Positions 8,776-18,531 of a stretch of DNA of 37,091 nt are shown piece after piece. The stretch is from an uncultured Clostridia bacterium (GTDB lineage: Bacteria; Bacillota; Clostridia; Oscillospirales; Acutalibacteraceae), in the NCBI GenBank assembly GCA_946002045.1, contig CAMFYM010000003.1, positions 1 through 37,091 of the forward strand, read 5' to 3'. The notes beneath the pieces are model-generated. The model did no database searches, had not been told where the DNA came from, and saw only the letters and a list, made by a program, of their open reading frames with translations. How positions within the stretch are numbered: the stretch's first letter is position 1; each line of letters begins with the position of its first letter. The position numbers and the translations under genes were made by a program.

Positions 8776-11700
8776 TTAAATAATACCGTCCTTCTTCAAA
8801 AATCCGATTAGTCTTTCGGTATTTCTTCCGTCGTGGAATTCTACTATTTTTGAATATTTATCTATATATTCCTTTGGTTGAGGATTGTTGTAATTTCTTT
8901 CAATAGAAGCAGATAAGCCCTCTGTTGAATAGAAATAATCACCAAAAACATTACCCTCATTAAGCATAAGCTTTGTTGTGGGGCCATACTGCTCCATACA
9001 CTCATCCTTTTCCTCCCAATAGAATATTACACGAGTACCTCTGTAAAAGGCGTCATATGCTATTGAGGAATAGTCGGTAATGAGCACTCTTGCCTGCTTA
9101 AGTATATCGTCATACTTAACATCTGTTGCAATAGTATCTGTTACTGCTTTAGGCAGGCGCTTAAGCTCGTTAATGATCAGAGGATGAGGTAAAATGATAA
9201 CCTTATCCCTAAGGTTTTGAGGAACACTGTCAAAAATCCTCATAATCATTTTAAAATAGCTTGTTTCAAGAAAATTGTCACGGGCAATGTTGATTTCCCA
9301 CGGACGCCAAGTTGGCATAATAACAATTTTGTCGGCGTCATCATTAAGTGTATTTTTATCAAACTTTGGCAAGCCTGAAATATACAAATCCTCATACTCA
9401 TGTCTGCCAAGCTCAACAAAATGATCTGCCTCTGCCTGAGAGGAAACAACAACACGATACTTGCCCTTAAGATTTTTCCTTTTAAACATCTTTCTTGACT
9501 CACTGTCAAGAGATACCATATACATTACACCGTGCTGCAGGAACACATAATTTTTACGCTTATCTGCAACCTTTGCAAGTGCAAGCTTATTAAATGTTTT
9601 TAAATCTATTGAATGTATTAAGGTTTCAGTACCGATAAATGTTTTAGCCTTAAAAAAGTACAGGTAATGCTTAAATGAATTTTTTATGAGCACATTTTTC
9701 CTATATTTTTCCGGAACATCATTAACGGCGTCCTTTGAGATAATGAAATATGAATATTCATATCCACTGTCTAAAAGCTTTTCAAATAATACGCTGGCAC
9801 TTTCCTCATACTTGCCGGCATTTTTTTCAAACAGCAAAACAAGCTGCTTTGCCTTTTTGCTATGCCATAGCAATGATACACCAAAGGCTATTATCTGCAA
9901 AATTATTTTAGACGGAGCATCGGATTCGTTATAGGAACGAACATATATATTAAGTCGATTACCTCTTGTTTGACGGAAGATGGCAACAGTATTTGTTTTC
10001 TCCTCACGCATTATAGGACCACGAAGTCCTAAAAATCTAACCGGCAACATACCGTCATAGATAATATGACACCTTACATCATAGCCTAACGGGTCTTTAT
10101 AGTTAATGGCAACCATATTATTGGCAGGCATATCGATTACATCCTCCACATTTAGTGAGAAGTAATATATGCCGAAATGGTGCTTTGATAATCTGTTATT
10201 AAAGGCAAAGAAATGTGGCTTATACTCATTATCGCCAACGGTAATCCAAGTGTCCTTAAGCCTTACTTTAATAGGAGTTTTAAAACGGAACATACTAAGG
10301 CAAATCATTTTGTTTTTACGCTTTAAATAAAGGGGCAACAAATTCTTCATAGAAGAATTCACACGATACATTTTGTTTGAAAAATTGGTTTGTCTTTCCT
10401 CAATATATCTTTGATTTTCCTCCTGTGAGCAGTCAATTTCTTTAAAGCCCTTTTGCTTTTCATATTTTCTTACGCGCTTAACGGTTTTACCTGCAAATTT
10501 TGAATAGCACATATAGTCACCGTGGACTACATATTCCTTTTCGCCGTCCATGGTGCAAAGGGCGCCTGCAATAAGCATATTTGTGCAGGAGAAATCGACG
10601 ATTTTATCAGGCTTTAAGGAATAGAACAGCCTGTTTTTTTCTCTTTCAAAAAAGCGCTTTGTAACTGAATTATCCTTAACACATCCAAAAATTCTTTTTA
10701 ATGCTAATACAATCAGCTCAAGGGCAGTAACCTGAAATGCAGTAACCGTACCAAGACTTGACTGATTAGGCTTAAGAGTATTTATAAATCTCTTTTTCCT
10801 TTCGGAAAGGTCACGCCTGTATGCAATAACATAATTGTAATCGCTGTTTCTGTTCATATATGCTCTTAAATTAGAAAACTGAACAGGAGCCATATTACCT
10901 GCATAGATAAGGCAAAGCTTTTTATTATCCGACTTATCAAGCTTAAAGCAATCGCTTTTACCCGTTACCATCAGCTCAAACAGTTTTTCACAGGAATTAA
11001 CATATCCATTGGTGCAGTATGCTTTTACAAAATCATCAGCTGCTACTGTTGGCTTGTTCATTTCGTCAATCAAAGCATCAACATTTTCTACAATAGGAAA
11101 CGGCAGACCTTCAAAGGGAATATAAACTCCCCTTGTGCTCAAATAATTTTCCTTATCATAAGCAAAAAGAATAATCTTCTTTTCTGTTACGGCATAGTCA
11201 AAGAACACACTTGAATAGTCGGTAATAAGACCGTCGCAGGCGTTCAAAATCTCATAGGTATCGTAATCAGATGAAAAATACTCAATATGCTTAAAGCTGC
11301 TGCAATCAATACCCTTAGCAAGCAGGAAATGCAAATTAACAAGCAATACCGTGTCATCATCAAGCCTACTGTCGATTTGCTCAAGAATTTCTCTTGTTAC
11401 TTTAAGCTGACGGGCAGTATCGGCAGTTCTGCCTGTACCACGCCATGTGGGCATATAGGCAAACAATCTTTTGTCCTTATAGCCCAACGCATTCTTCATA
11501 CGAATAGCCTGTTCCTTATCATAGAAAACATAGTTTCTCGGATAATTCGCAATTAAGGAATAGCCGTTAAAAATATTTTTCAGGTCATAGTCCTGCATAA
11601 ATACATTACGGGTAAATTCGTTTGGAAAAAGAGCATAGTCGCTCATAAGATAATTTTTTTGAATATTAGCAAGAGATGCAAGATTGGATTTATCTGACTT

Positions 11701-12123
11701 ACCTAATGTTTTTAACGGAGTACCGTGCCAGGTGTTCAAAAATACCTGACCCTCTCTTTTGTTAAAATACGGTGGGAAGGAATTATCTGTCAGCAAATAC
11801 TTTGCCTGTGCTAAATACCTGCAATATAAATCGCTGTCACGCACCACAAGAATTACCTTGTCAAAGCCATAAAGCTTCATTCTGTTTTTTGCAGATTTCA
11901 TTGTTGAATCAGTAACAACAAAGGCTGTTATGTATTCACTCCACCGAGGATTAGTATTGAGTTCCCTAAGCATTGAAAACATATTGCCGTTAATATTAGT
12001 TCCCTGTCCACCCTCAAGCAACACAAGCTTGTCATCAACAGGCAGTTTAAGGTATTTGATATAAGCAGGCTTTATCCCACTTTTTATCTTTTTCAGTTGT
12101 GTAAAAAATTTCTTTTTATTCAC
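8776..12123 (-). CDS. Tandem CDP-glycerol glycerophosphotransferase family protein (two catalytic modules)
   Basis: 1115 aa; module 1 TWHGTPLKTLG / MPTWRG / LITDYSSVFFDYA; module 2 FLQHGVMYMV / MPTWRPWE / ILPHP / LITDYSSIAYDAFY, typical of TagB/TagF-like proteins. Confidence 0.92.
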   Translation of the reverse strand: MNKKKFFTQLKKIKSGIKPAYIKYLKLPVDDKLVLLEGGQGTNINGNMFSMLRELNTNPRWSEYITAFVVTDSTMKSAKNRMKLYGFDKVILVVRDSDLYCRYLAQAKYLLTDNSFPPYFNKREGQVFLNTWHGTPLKTLGKSDKSNLASLANIQKNYLMSDYALFPNEFTRNVFMQDYDLKNIFNGYSLIANYPRNYVFYDKEQAIRMKNALGYKDKRLFAYMPTWRGTGRTADTARQLKVTREILEQIDSRLDDDTVLLVNLHFLLAKGIDCSSFKHIEYFSSDYDTYEILNACDGLITDYSSVFFDYAVTEKKIILFAYDKENYLSTRGVYIPFEGLPFPIVENVDALIDEMNKPTVAADDFVKAYCTNGYVNSCEKLFELMVTGKSDCFKLDKSDNKKLCLIYAGNMAPVQFSNLRAYMNRNSDYNYVIAYRRDLSERKKRFINTLKPNQSSLGTVTAFQVTALELIVLALKRIFGCVKDNSVTKRFFEREKNRLFYSLKPDKIVDFSCTNMLIAGALCTMDGEKEYVVHGDYMCYSKFAGKTVKRVRKYEKQKGFKEIDCSQEENQRYIEERQTNFSNKMYRVNSSMKNLLPLYLKRKNKMICLSMFRFKTPIKVRLKDTWITVGDNEYKPHFFAFNNRLSKHHFGIYYFSLNVEDVIDMPANNMVAINYKDPLGYDVRCHIIYDGMLPVRFLGLRGPIMREEKTNTVAIFRQTRGNRLNIYVRSYNESDAPSKIILQIIAFGVSLLWHSKKAKQLVLLFEKNAGKYEESASVLFEKLLDSGYEYSYFIISKDAVNDVPEKYRKNVLIKNSFKHYLYFFKAKTFIGTETLIHSIDLKTFNKLALAKVADKRKNYVFLQHGVMYMVSLDSESRKMFKRKNLKGKYRVVVSSQAEADHFVELGRHEYEDLYISGLPKFDKNTLNDDADKIVIMPTWRPWEINIARDNFLETSYFKMIMRIFDSVPQNLRDKVIILPHPLIINELKRLPKAVTDTIATDVKYDDILKQARVLITDYSSIAYDAFYRGTRVIFYWEEKDECMEQYGPTTKLMLNEGNVFGDYFYSTEGLSASIERNYNNPQPKEYIDKYSKIVEFHDGRNTERLIGFLKKDGII

Positions 12124-12160
12124 AGTGAATACCTCTTTTCAGTAAACTAATTGGAATTAA

Positions 12161-12429
12161 GCAAGCGAGATAAATCCGAACAAGCCTAAAACGGCTTGAT
12201 TTCGGCATATTTTCGCTTTTCGTCATTGTAAGGCGCCAGCCTAACGGCTTCCTCAAAACAAAAATCTGCTCAAAATCGATTCCGTTTTAGGTCGCAGATT
12301 TTTTATGAAACGGATTTTTCGTTAGGCAAGGCACAAAACGCAGTTAATCCTTTCGGATTAACGAGTATTTTAACACAGCATAGCGGGAAATCCGTTCACA
12401 AAAAACTTATTCGGATTTATCTCACTTGC
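12161..12429. mobile_element. MITE-like non-autonomous element with 24-bp terminal inverted repeats
   Basis: Left end GCAAGCGAGATAAATCCGAACAAG (12161-12184); right end, reverse complement, GCAAGTGAGATAAATCCGAATAAG (12406-12429); two mismatches; TTAA on both sides (12157-12160, 12430-12433); several internal hairpins; no ORF. Confidence 0.75.
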
Positions 12430-13538
12430 TTAAGCAGCATTAAAATAAATTTTGAAAGTATCTCTGCATTGTTATTGCTTGAGTTTTCAATATATTTTGA
12501 CTTGAATGCAAACAATGCGTTTTGGTCATAAGCATCTGATTTGATAGACACACAAAGCTGTTCTGCGTTTTCAAATGTGACAGACGGCATTTCTTTCTTA
12601 AGGTCAATATTTATTCCTCTTTCGTCCACATACTGCTGATAATCAGGCACAAAGAAATATAACGGTTTCATCAACAATGACGCTTCAAATGCACATGCAG
12701 AATAGTCGGTAATAATTACATCGGCTATTTTCATAAGTTCGATTGAGGAATAGCTACCGTTATAGGAAAAGCTATCATCCCTTTTTACCTGTGAAAACAA
12801 CGGATGTGTGCTGACGATAAGATGATAATCCTCCATACCCTGCGAAAATTCTGTTTTCAGCTCATTAACTGCGTAAGCCTCTCTGTCACGGAAGGTGGGT
12901 AGATAAAGAACAATCTTTTTATCGCTTAATCCCGGATTTTCTCTAAAAAACCTGATTGCCACGCCGTCGGTTGACAATATCTCATCAACCCTTGGTAATG
13001 AGCAAATTTTAATTTTGCTGTTATCGCAGCCAAAAGCCTGAGCATAAAATACGGCAGTTGCTCTTGAGGGAGCAAGAACATAATCATAATTTTTGTGCAT
13101 ACACATTGCATTACTGATTTTTTCGTCCCTGCCCTCTTTAGTGCCAACACTTTGTAAGCCAAACTTTTTTATTGCACCGAGAGCGTGCCACATTTGAATA
13201 ACCTTAAGCTCCTTTTTATGCTTAAGACAGGATACCGTTATTGAATATGTGTCGAGTATTGCTACTCTTGAAGTGGCAAGGTAGTACATATCGCCGATTA
13301 CACCAATGCAATACTTAATTTTATCGCCTATTCCATCAGGTATCATACGAAGTCGAAACACCTGCTGTGTATCGGGTGAAATCTGTTCCAACGCCTTTTC
13401 CAGCAAAAGCATATCAATACTCTTATCGTTACTTTGCCTTGAAAGATAAACAACTCTGTTTTTTGTTTTTAACAGCTTAAGAGGTGCATAAAGCACTGCC
13501 AAGCCGAATTTTAAAATAGAAAATAGAATAATCTTCAT
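12417..13538 (-). CDS. CDP-glycerol glycerophosphotransferase family protein (TagB-like)
   Basis: 373 aa; IQMWHALGAIKKFG, LYLPTFRDREAY, STHPLF, IITDYSACAFEASL. Confidence 0.9.
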   Translation of the reverse strand: MKIILFSILKFGLAVLYAPLKLLKTKNRVVYLSRQSNDKSIDMLLLEKALEQISPDTQQVFRLRMIPDGIGDKIKYCIGVIGDMYYLATSRVAILDTYSITVSCLKHKKELKVIQMWHALGAIKKFGLQSVGTKEGRDEKISNAMCMHKNYDYVLAPSRATAVFYAQAFGCDNSKIKICSLPRVDEILSTDGVAIRFFRENPGLSDKKIVLYLPTFRDREAYAVNELKTEFSQGMEDYHLIVSTHPLFSQVKRDDSFSYNGSYSSIELMKIADVIITDYSACAFEASLLMKPLYFFVPDYQQYVDERGINIDLKKEMPSVTFENAEQLCVSIKSDAYDQNALFAFKSKYIENSSNNNAEILSKFILMLLKQVR

Positions 13539-13541
13539 ACC

Positions 13542-14795
13542 TTACTCATAAAGTGGGTATTTGCTGCAAATCTCTGCAACACCACTTAATATTGCGTCCT
13601 TACTGTTTTCAAAATCTGTAACTGCAAGATGAATAAATCCTGCAATCTTGTCCATATCCTCTGTATTAAGACCTCTTGTTGTGGCAGCAGGAGTACCGAT
13701 ACGAACACCTGAAGTAACAAATGGTGAAAGCGGCTCATTAGGTACTGTATTTTTGTTAAGGGTAATATGAACCTCATCAAGTCTGTTTTCAAGCTCTTTA
13801 CCTGTAACGCCTGTACCTCTCAAATCAAGAAGGCAAAGGTGATTATCCGTTCCACCTGACACAAGGTTAAGACCACGGTCTGTAAGTCCCTTTGCAAGCG
13901 CCTTTGCATTATCAATAACTCTTTGCTGATATTCCTTAAATTCAGGCTTAAGAGCCTCACCAAAGCAAACAGCCTTACCTGCAATCACATGCATTAAAGG
14001 ACCACCCTGTGTACCCGGGAATACTGCTGAATTAAGCTTTTTTGCAAGAAATTCGTTATTGCAAAGAATAAGACCGCCACGAGGACCACGCAGTGTTTTA
14101 TGTGTTGTTGTTGTAACTACATCTGCATAAGGTATCGGTGACTGATGAAGTCCTGCTGCAACAAGGCCTGCAATATGAGCCATATCAACCATAAACATAG
14201 CACCGTTTGCGTGAGCAATATCTGCCATTGTTTTAAAATCAATTTCCCTTGGATATGCAGAAGCACCTGCTACAAGAAGCTTTGGCTTAACCTTATTAAC
14301 CTGCTTTGCAAGCTCCTTAAGGTCAATAAAGCCGTTATCATCAACACCATACGGTACGAAATTAAAATACTTACCACTGATATTTGCAGGTGAACCGTGA
14401 GTAAGATGACCACCGTTATCAAGGCTCATACCCATTACCGTATCACCCGGCTTAAGAAGAGCAAGGTAAACTGCTGTGTTTGCCTGTGCACCTGAGTGAG
14501 GCTGAACATTAGCAAAATTACAGCCAAACACCTCACAAGCTCTTTTGATAGCAATTTCCTCAACAACATCAACATACTGGCAGCCACCGTAGTATCTTTT
14601 TCCGGGAAGTCCCTCTGCGTATTTATTAGTTAAAACCGAGCCCATTGCTGCCATAACCTGTGGTGAAACAAGGTTTTCCGAAGCGATAAGCTCAATATTT
14701 TCTCTTTGTCTTTTAAGCTCGAGGCTCATTGCGTCAGCAACCTCTCGGTCGGTTTCTGCTACCTTTGCGATAGAATCGAAGTAATCTGAAAACAT
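13542..14795 (-). CDS. glyA: Serine hydroxymethyltransferase
   Basis: ORF track runs to 14855, but the likely start is [10 protein letters not shown] at 14793-14795 behind ggagg; [29 protein letters not shown] and [15 protein letters not shown] are SHMT signatures. Confidence 0.97.
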   Translation of the reverse strand: MFSDYFDSIAKVAETDREVADAMSLELKRQRENIELIASENLVSPQVMAAMGSVLTNKYAEGLPGKRYYGGCQYVDVVEEIAIKRACEVFGCNFANVQPHSGAQANTAVYLALLKPGDTVMGMSLDNGGHLTHGSPANISGKYFNFVPYGVDDNGFIDLKELAKQVNKVKPKLLVAGASAYPREIDFKTMADIAHANGAMFMVDMAHIAGLVAAGLHQSPIPYADVVTTTTHKTLRGPRGGLILCNNEFLAKKLNSAVFPGTQGGPLMHVIAGKAVCFGEALKPEFKEYQQRVIDNAKALAKGLTDRGLNLVSGGTDNHLCLLDLRGTGVTGKELENRLDEVHITLNKNTVPNEPLSPFVTSGVRIGTPAATTRGLNTEDMDKIAGFIHLAVTDFENSKDAILSGVAEICSKYPLYE

Positions 14796-14884
14796 AATAT
14801 CCTCCCATATTAAATAATACTTTAATATATTACCACATATTACAAAAATATACAACTATAATATAATAATATTATTATATATTT

Positions 14885-14910
14885 TAAAGGAGAGCAGTTG
14901 CCCTCCTTTA
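14885..14910 (-). terminator. Terminator-like hairpin downstream of the 14912-17521 gene
   Basis: TAAAGGAG / CTCCTTTA 8-bp stem (14885-14892, 14903-14910) directly after the stop, followed by an A/T-rich tail on the minus strand. Confidence 0.6.
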
Positions 14911-14911
14911 A

Positions 14912-17521
14912 TCAGTCAATGTTCTTTTTGTAATATGTTATGTCGATAATCCTCTTGGAGTTGTTTGTATCTGTGTATTTAAAGGTTGAGTTAACACGGT
15001 CAAGATACTTTTGCTCCATTTTGAAGTCATTATCAAAATAATACATAACCTTATCAATGACCTGCTGTGATGTTTTGATAACATCACCAAAGGCATCCGT
15101 ATCATAATCAAAATATCCCTTTTTGTAATGCTTACCAAAGAACTTGTCCTTATCAAACTGATAAAGAATTTCAGGCTTTTTGAGGTAGGCAAAATCAAAG
15201 AGTGTGCTTGAATAGTCGGTGATAAACAGCTTTGACTTTTCAAATATTTCAGAATAATTAACCTCACCCGGAAAAATAATTCTTACTACATCGTTGTTAA
15301 ACCTGTCAAAGCATTCGCTGTAATTTATCATTTCAGGATGAAGGACAAAATCAATTCTGTATCCACATTCCCTTGCCTTCGCAATCAATCTTTCGTCAGT
15401 CAGCAGCTCCTGATAGCGCTTGAAATACTCTGAGCCTTCAAACAAGGAATGGTTAATCTCCTTGTGAACACCCAGCTCACGCCTCCAGGTAGGAGCAATG
15501 GTGATAACATTTTCAGGATTATTAACAAGATAATCATATCGGGAAAATCCTGTTAAAATAATCTGTCCGTCCTTGTAAAGATACTTTTTGCTTGAAAGCT
15601 CCTTGCACTCATCATTTGTGCTTGAAACAATATAGTCAACACGCTTTGAGTAATAATCTACGGTAATACCGTTCATGGTGATACCGTGCTGAAGCCATAC
15701 AAACTCATGACCAAGCAAATCCTTGTAATACTTTAATTCCTTGTAAAAATCAAAGGGCGTAAAGTATTCGGGACGAATATGAGATGAATAGATAAATTTA
15801 GAATTTAAGAATAATCTTTTATGCTTTTTACTGCCAAAGGCAACAACCTTGCCGTATTTCTTTAAGCGCTTAAAGTCCTCCGACTCCTTATCTACAACAA
15901 AATAAGTGTATTTGGCAAGCTTCTTTTCGTTAGCATTGATATATTTGAATATTGCCTCGCCGTTGTCGCCACCCTTGATAACACGGTCATTAACAAGGAT
16001 ATACTTCTTGTTTTCTCTATTGAGAAATCTGTACCAAGGAATAACCCTTTGCTTTTTTATGATGCGAACAATATCAATCAATCGGTTAACAAAAAGACCT
16101 ATCTTGCCTTTTAGCTTATTCTGCTTCCTGAAATTGAGAACATTCTTCCTATAAGCAAAGATATAATCCTTATGATACGCTCTCTTTATTGAGCCGGAAA
16201 TAGGCAGTCTGCCGTTAACAATACATCTTGTGGCAGGATAGAACAGACCCGTATCCTCGTCCTTAATGTAAAATTTAACCTTTCTTGCCTTATCCATATT
16301 TATATCAAATCTTGCAAAATGCTTTTTGCAAATATTGAACTCGCCAAAGGTGTTTTGGTATAATTCGCTGTCATAATCCTCTTGGTCAGGTGCTGCCTCG
16401 GTAACATTGTTGTCCTGGTCAACAGCGCAAAGCTTTAAGGAATCACAGCCGTAATTATTATAAGTCATCAGGAATGACGCAATATTATCCTTAAAGGTAT
16501 AGTCCTGTAGTTTAACAGGTGTGCTGTTGCAGAAATATTCCTTAACAAACGGAGTGTCAATAGGAATCTCCTTAAGCTTAAGAAGAAGCATTCTAAAATT
16601 CTCAACACCGTTGTTGGCACACTTCATTTCATTAACAATGAAGCTTGTGTCAAATTTGTTGACAACTGCCACAATCCTTGCAAGATAATCGTTATATTCC
16701 TGCTCTGTATCAAAATCAAGCTTTTTAAGTGAGAACAAGATATAGTAAAGACAAACAAAAACAAACTGCTTTTCAAATGCAGCGATGTCGTCCCTTGAAG
16801 CGATTGACTCAACAGTCTCAATAGCAGTATTATACTGCTCAACGCTGTACTCACGGGCAGGGCTGTATCCTACCTCGCAAATATAAGCAGCACCTCTGTA
16901 AAAGGCAAACTTTGAGTCAAAGTGGAAGAAATCGTAAATAAACAGCAAATCCTCCTGACCCGACTTATCCTCTGCAAATTTAAGATTGTCAAATACTGAC
17001 CTTTTAATAAATAATGCTCCGACAGAGTAAATAAATTCACCGGGAGTTTTTATAATATTTTTTATTGCTGCCTTCTTCCATGACTTATATCTTGGCAAAA
17101 TCCTCTTATTCGGCAAATACATAGGAATTGCAACGAGGTTGATAAATATCTCCCTTGAACTAAAGAATCTACAAACAGCATTAAGTGCATTTGGTTTTAA
17201 TGATGCACCGGGCTCAATAAAGTTAACATACTTGCCCTTGATATAAGGGATTGCTGCATTCCTCATTTTGCCGACAGTTGAATCACTGCAGCATAAATAT
17301 TCTACATTGCTGTATTTGTTGCACCATTCATTGCAAAGCTCCTCAACCTTCTTGGAGCCGTTACCGACTAATATAACCTGAACCTCATCCTCAAAGCCGA
17401 TTGTTTGCCCCTCAAGACTTAACAATGTATTCTCTATCTCTGCGTTTGCATTATGAATACAAAGAACAACAGAAAAGCTATATTCCTTTATTTCCTTTAA
17501 TTCCTTCATATCTAACCTCAT
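14912..17521 (-). CDS. GT2-like domain fused to CDP-glycerol glycerophosphotransferase
   Basis: 869 aa; N-terminus FSVVLCIHNANAEIENTLLSLEGQT resembles GT-A family 2; C-terminus FVWLQHGITMNG / IAPTWRRELG / FVLHPEM / FITDYSSTLFDFAY is Glyphos_transf-like. Confidence 0.9.
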   Translation of the reverse strand: MRLDMKELKEIKEYSFSVVLCIHNANAEIENTLLSLEGQTIGFEDEVQVILVGNGSKKVEELCNEWCNKYSNVEYLCCSDSTVGKMRNAAIPYIKGKYVNFIEPGASLKPNALNAVCRFFSSREIFINLVAIPMYLPNKRILPRYKSWKKAAIKNIIKTPGEFIYSVGALFIKRSVFDNLKFAEDKSGQEDLLFIYDFFHFDSKFAFYRGAAYICEVGYSPAREYSVEQYNTAIETVESIASRDDIAAFEKQFVFVCLYYILFSLKKLDFDTEQEYNDYLARIVAVVNKFDTSFIVNEMKCANNGVENFRMLLLKLKEIPIDTPFVKEYFCNSTPVKLQDYTFKDNIASFLMTYNNYGCDSLKLCAVDQDNNVTEAAPDQEDYDSELYQNTFGEFNICKKHFARFDINMDKARKVKFYIKDEDTGLFYPATRCIVNGRLPISGSIKRAYHKDYIFAYRKNVLNFRKQNKLKGKIGLFVNRLIDIVRIIKKQRVIPWYRFLNRENKKYILVNDRVIKGGDNGEAIFKYINANEKKLAKYTYFVVDKESEDFKRLKKYGKVVAFGSKKHKRLFLNSKFIYSSHIRPEYFTPFDFYKELKYYKDLLGHEFVWLQHGITMNGITVDYYSKRVDYIVSSTNDECKELSSKKYLYKDGQIILTGFSRYDYLVNNPENVITIAPTWRRELGVHKEINHSLFEGSEYFKRYQELLTDERLIAKARECGYRIDFVLHPEMINYSECFDRFNNDVVRIIFPGEVNYSEIFEKSKLFITDYSSTLFDFAYLKKPEILYQFDKDKFFGKHYKKGYFDYDTDAFGDVIKTSQQVIDKVMYYFDNDFKMEQKYLDRVNSTFKYTDTNNSKRIIDITYYKKNID

Positions 17522-17625
17522 TCAACACGTTGCTTGAGAATTTATGCCAAGGCAAAGAGCCAATGGCATTCACACAGATATATTATCACAATAAAAGTTT
17601 TTTGTAAAGTGGGATATTCAAGGTA

Positions 17626-17665
17626 ATTATACTTACAACAATATTTAAGATTATACTTGCAACAA
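17626..17665 (+). repeat. Direct repeat overlapping the yebC promoter
   Basis: ATTATACTTACAACAA (17626-17641) and ATTATACTTGCAACAA (17650-17665), 15/16 identical, 24-bp period. Confidence 0.8.
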
Positions 17666-17685
17666 AAAGTATTATGTGCTAAAAT
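17657..17685 (+). promoter_or_regulatory. Predicted sigma-A promoter of yebC
   Basis: TTGCAA (17657-17662), 17-bp spacer, TAAAAT (17680-17685). Confidence 0.55.
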
Positions 17686-17731
17686 CTTTCTGTTAAAAAA
17701 ATATACTCAAAAAATGTATTGGAGTGATAAA

Positions 17732-18475
17732 ATGAGTGGACATAACAAATGGAGCACAATCAAGAGAAAAAAGGGTGCTAACGACGCAGCTCGTGCAAAG
17801 GTATTTACCAAAATCGGCAGAGAGCTGGCTGTTGCCGTTAAAAACGGTGGCCCTGACCCAAACAATAACGCAAAGCTTCGTGATGTTATTGCAAAGGCAA
17901 AGCAGAACAATGTGCCAAACGATAATATTGACAGAATGTTAAAGAAGGCAGCCGGTGAAGGTAACGGTGCCGATTACGAGGAAATCGTATATGAAGGATA
18001 TGGTCCGTCAGGCGTTGCCGTTGTTGTTGAAACTCTTACTGACAACAGAAACAGAACTGCATCCGAAGTACGCCACTACTTTGACAAGGCAGGTGGCAAT
18101 ATGGGTACACCCGGTTCCGTTACATTTATGTTTGGCAAGGAAGGCGTAATTATTATAGAAAAGGAAGATGTTGACGAGGATGCATTGATGATGGATGCAC
18201 TTGAAAGTGGTGCAACAGACTTTCTTACTGATGACGAGGATATTTTTGAAATAAGAACAGATGCAAATGATGTAGGTGTAATTCGTGATGAGTTAGAGGC
18301 GAAGGGCTACACTATCGTTTCCTCTGAGCCGGCATATATCCCACAAACATATACCCGTCTTGAGTCAGAGGACGATATGAAGGCTATGTCAAAAATGATT
18401 GAAATGTTTGAGGAAAACGATGATGTTCAAAACATTTGGCACAACTGGGAAAACGAGGACGAGTACGAAGGCTAA
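17732..18475 (+). CDS. yebC: YebC/PmpR family transcription/translation regulator
   Basis: MSGHNKWSTIKRKKGANDAARAKVFTKIGRE and YGPSGVAVVVETLTDNRNRTASEVRHYFDK are invariant YebC motifs; the ORF track start (17657) is probably too far upstream. Confidence 0.97.
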   Translation: MSGHNKWSTIKRKKGANDAARAKVFTKIGRELAVAVKNGGPDPNNNAKLRDVIAKAKQNNVPNDNIDRMLKKAAGEGNGADYEEIVYEGYGPSGVAVVVETLTDNRNRTASEVRHYFDKAGGNMGTPGSVTFMFGKEGVIIIEKEDVDEDALMMDALESGATDFLTDDEDIFEIRTDANDVGVIRDELEAKGYTIVSSEPAYIPQTYTRLESEDDMKAMSKMIEMFEENDDVQNIWHNWENEDEYEG

Positions 18476-18496
18476 AATAATTTAATACCTGTTTAT

Positions 18497-18531
18497 AGCT
18501 CCTTAAGTAATTCTTAAGGGGCTGTTTTTTT
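18497..18531 (+). terminator. Rho-independent terminator after yebC
   Basis: AGCTCCTTAAG-TAATT-CTTAAGGGGCT (one G-U pair) followed by a run of T. Confidence 0.9.

Noticed and set aside
8776-12123. First module of the tandem transferase as catalytically dead because it lacks an HP motif
   Set aside because: A histidine is present in the equivalent position (VNLHFLL), similar to the LRMHY-type motif of TagF-like enzymes, so loss of function is not supported.
197-12429. The two element copies as ends of one large composite transposon
   Set aside because: The intervening genes are ordinary core genes, no transposase is present, and the pyk copy matches only one end of the 269-bp element, oriented with its terminus facing into the interval.
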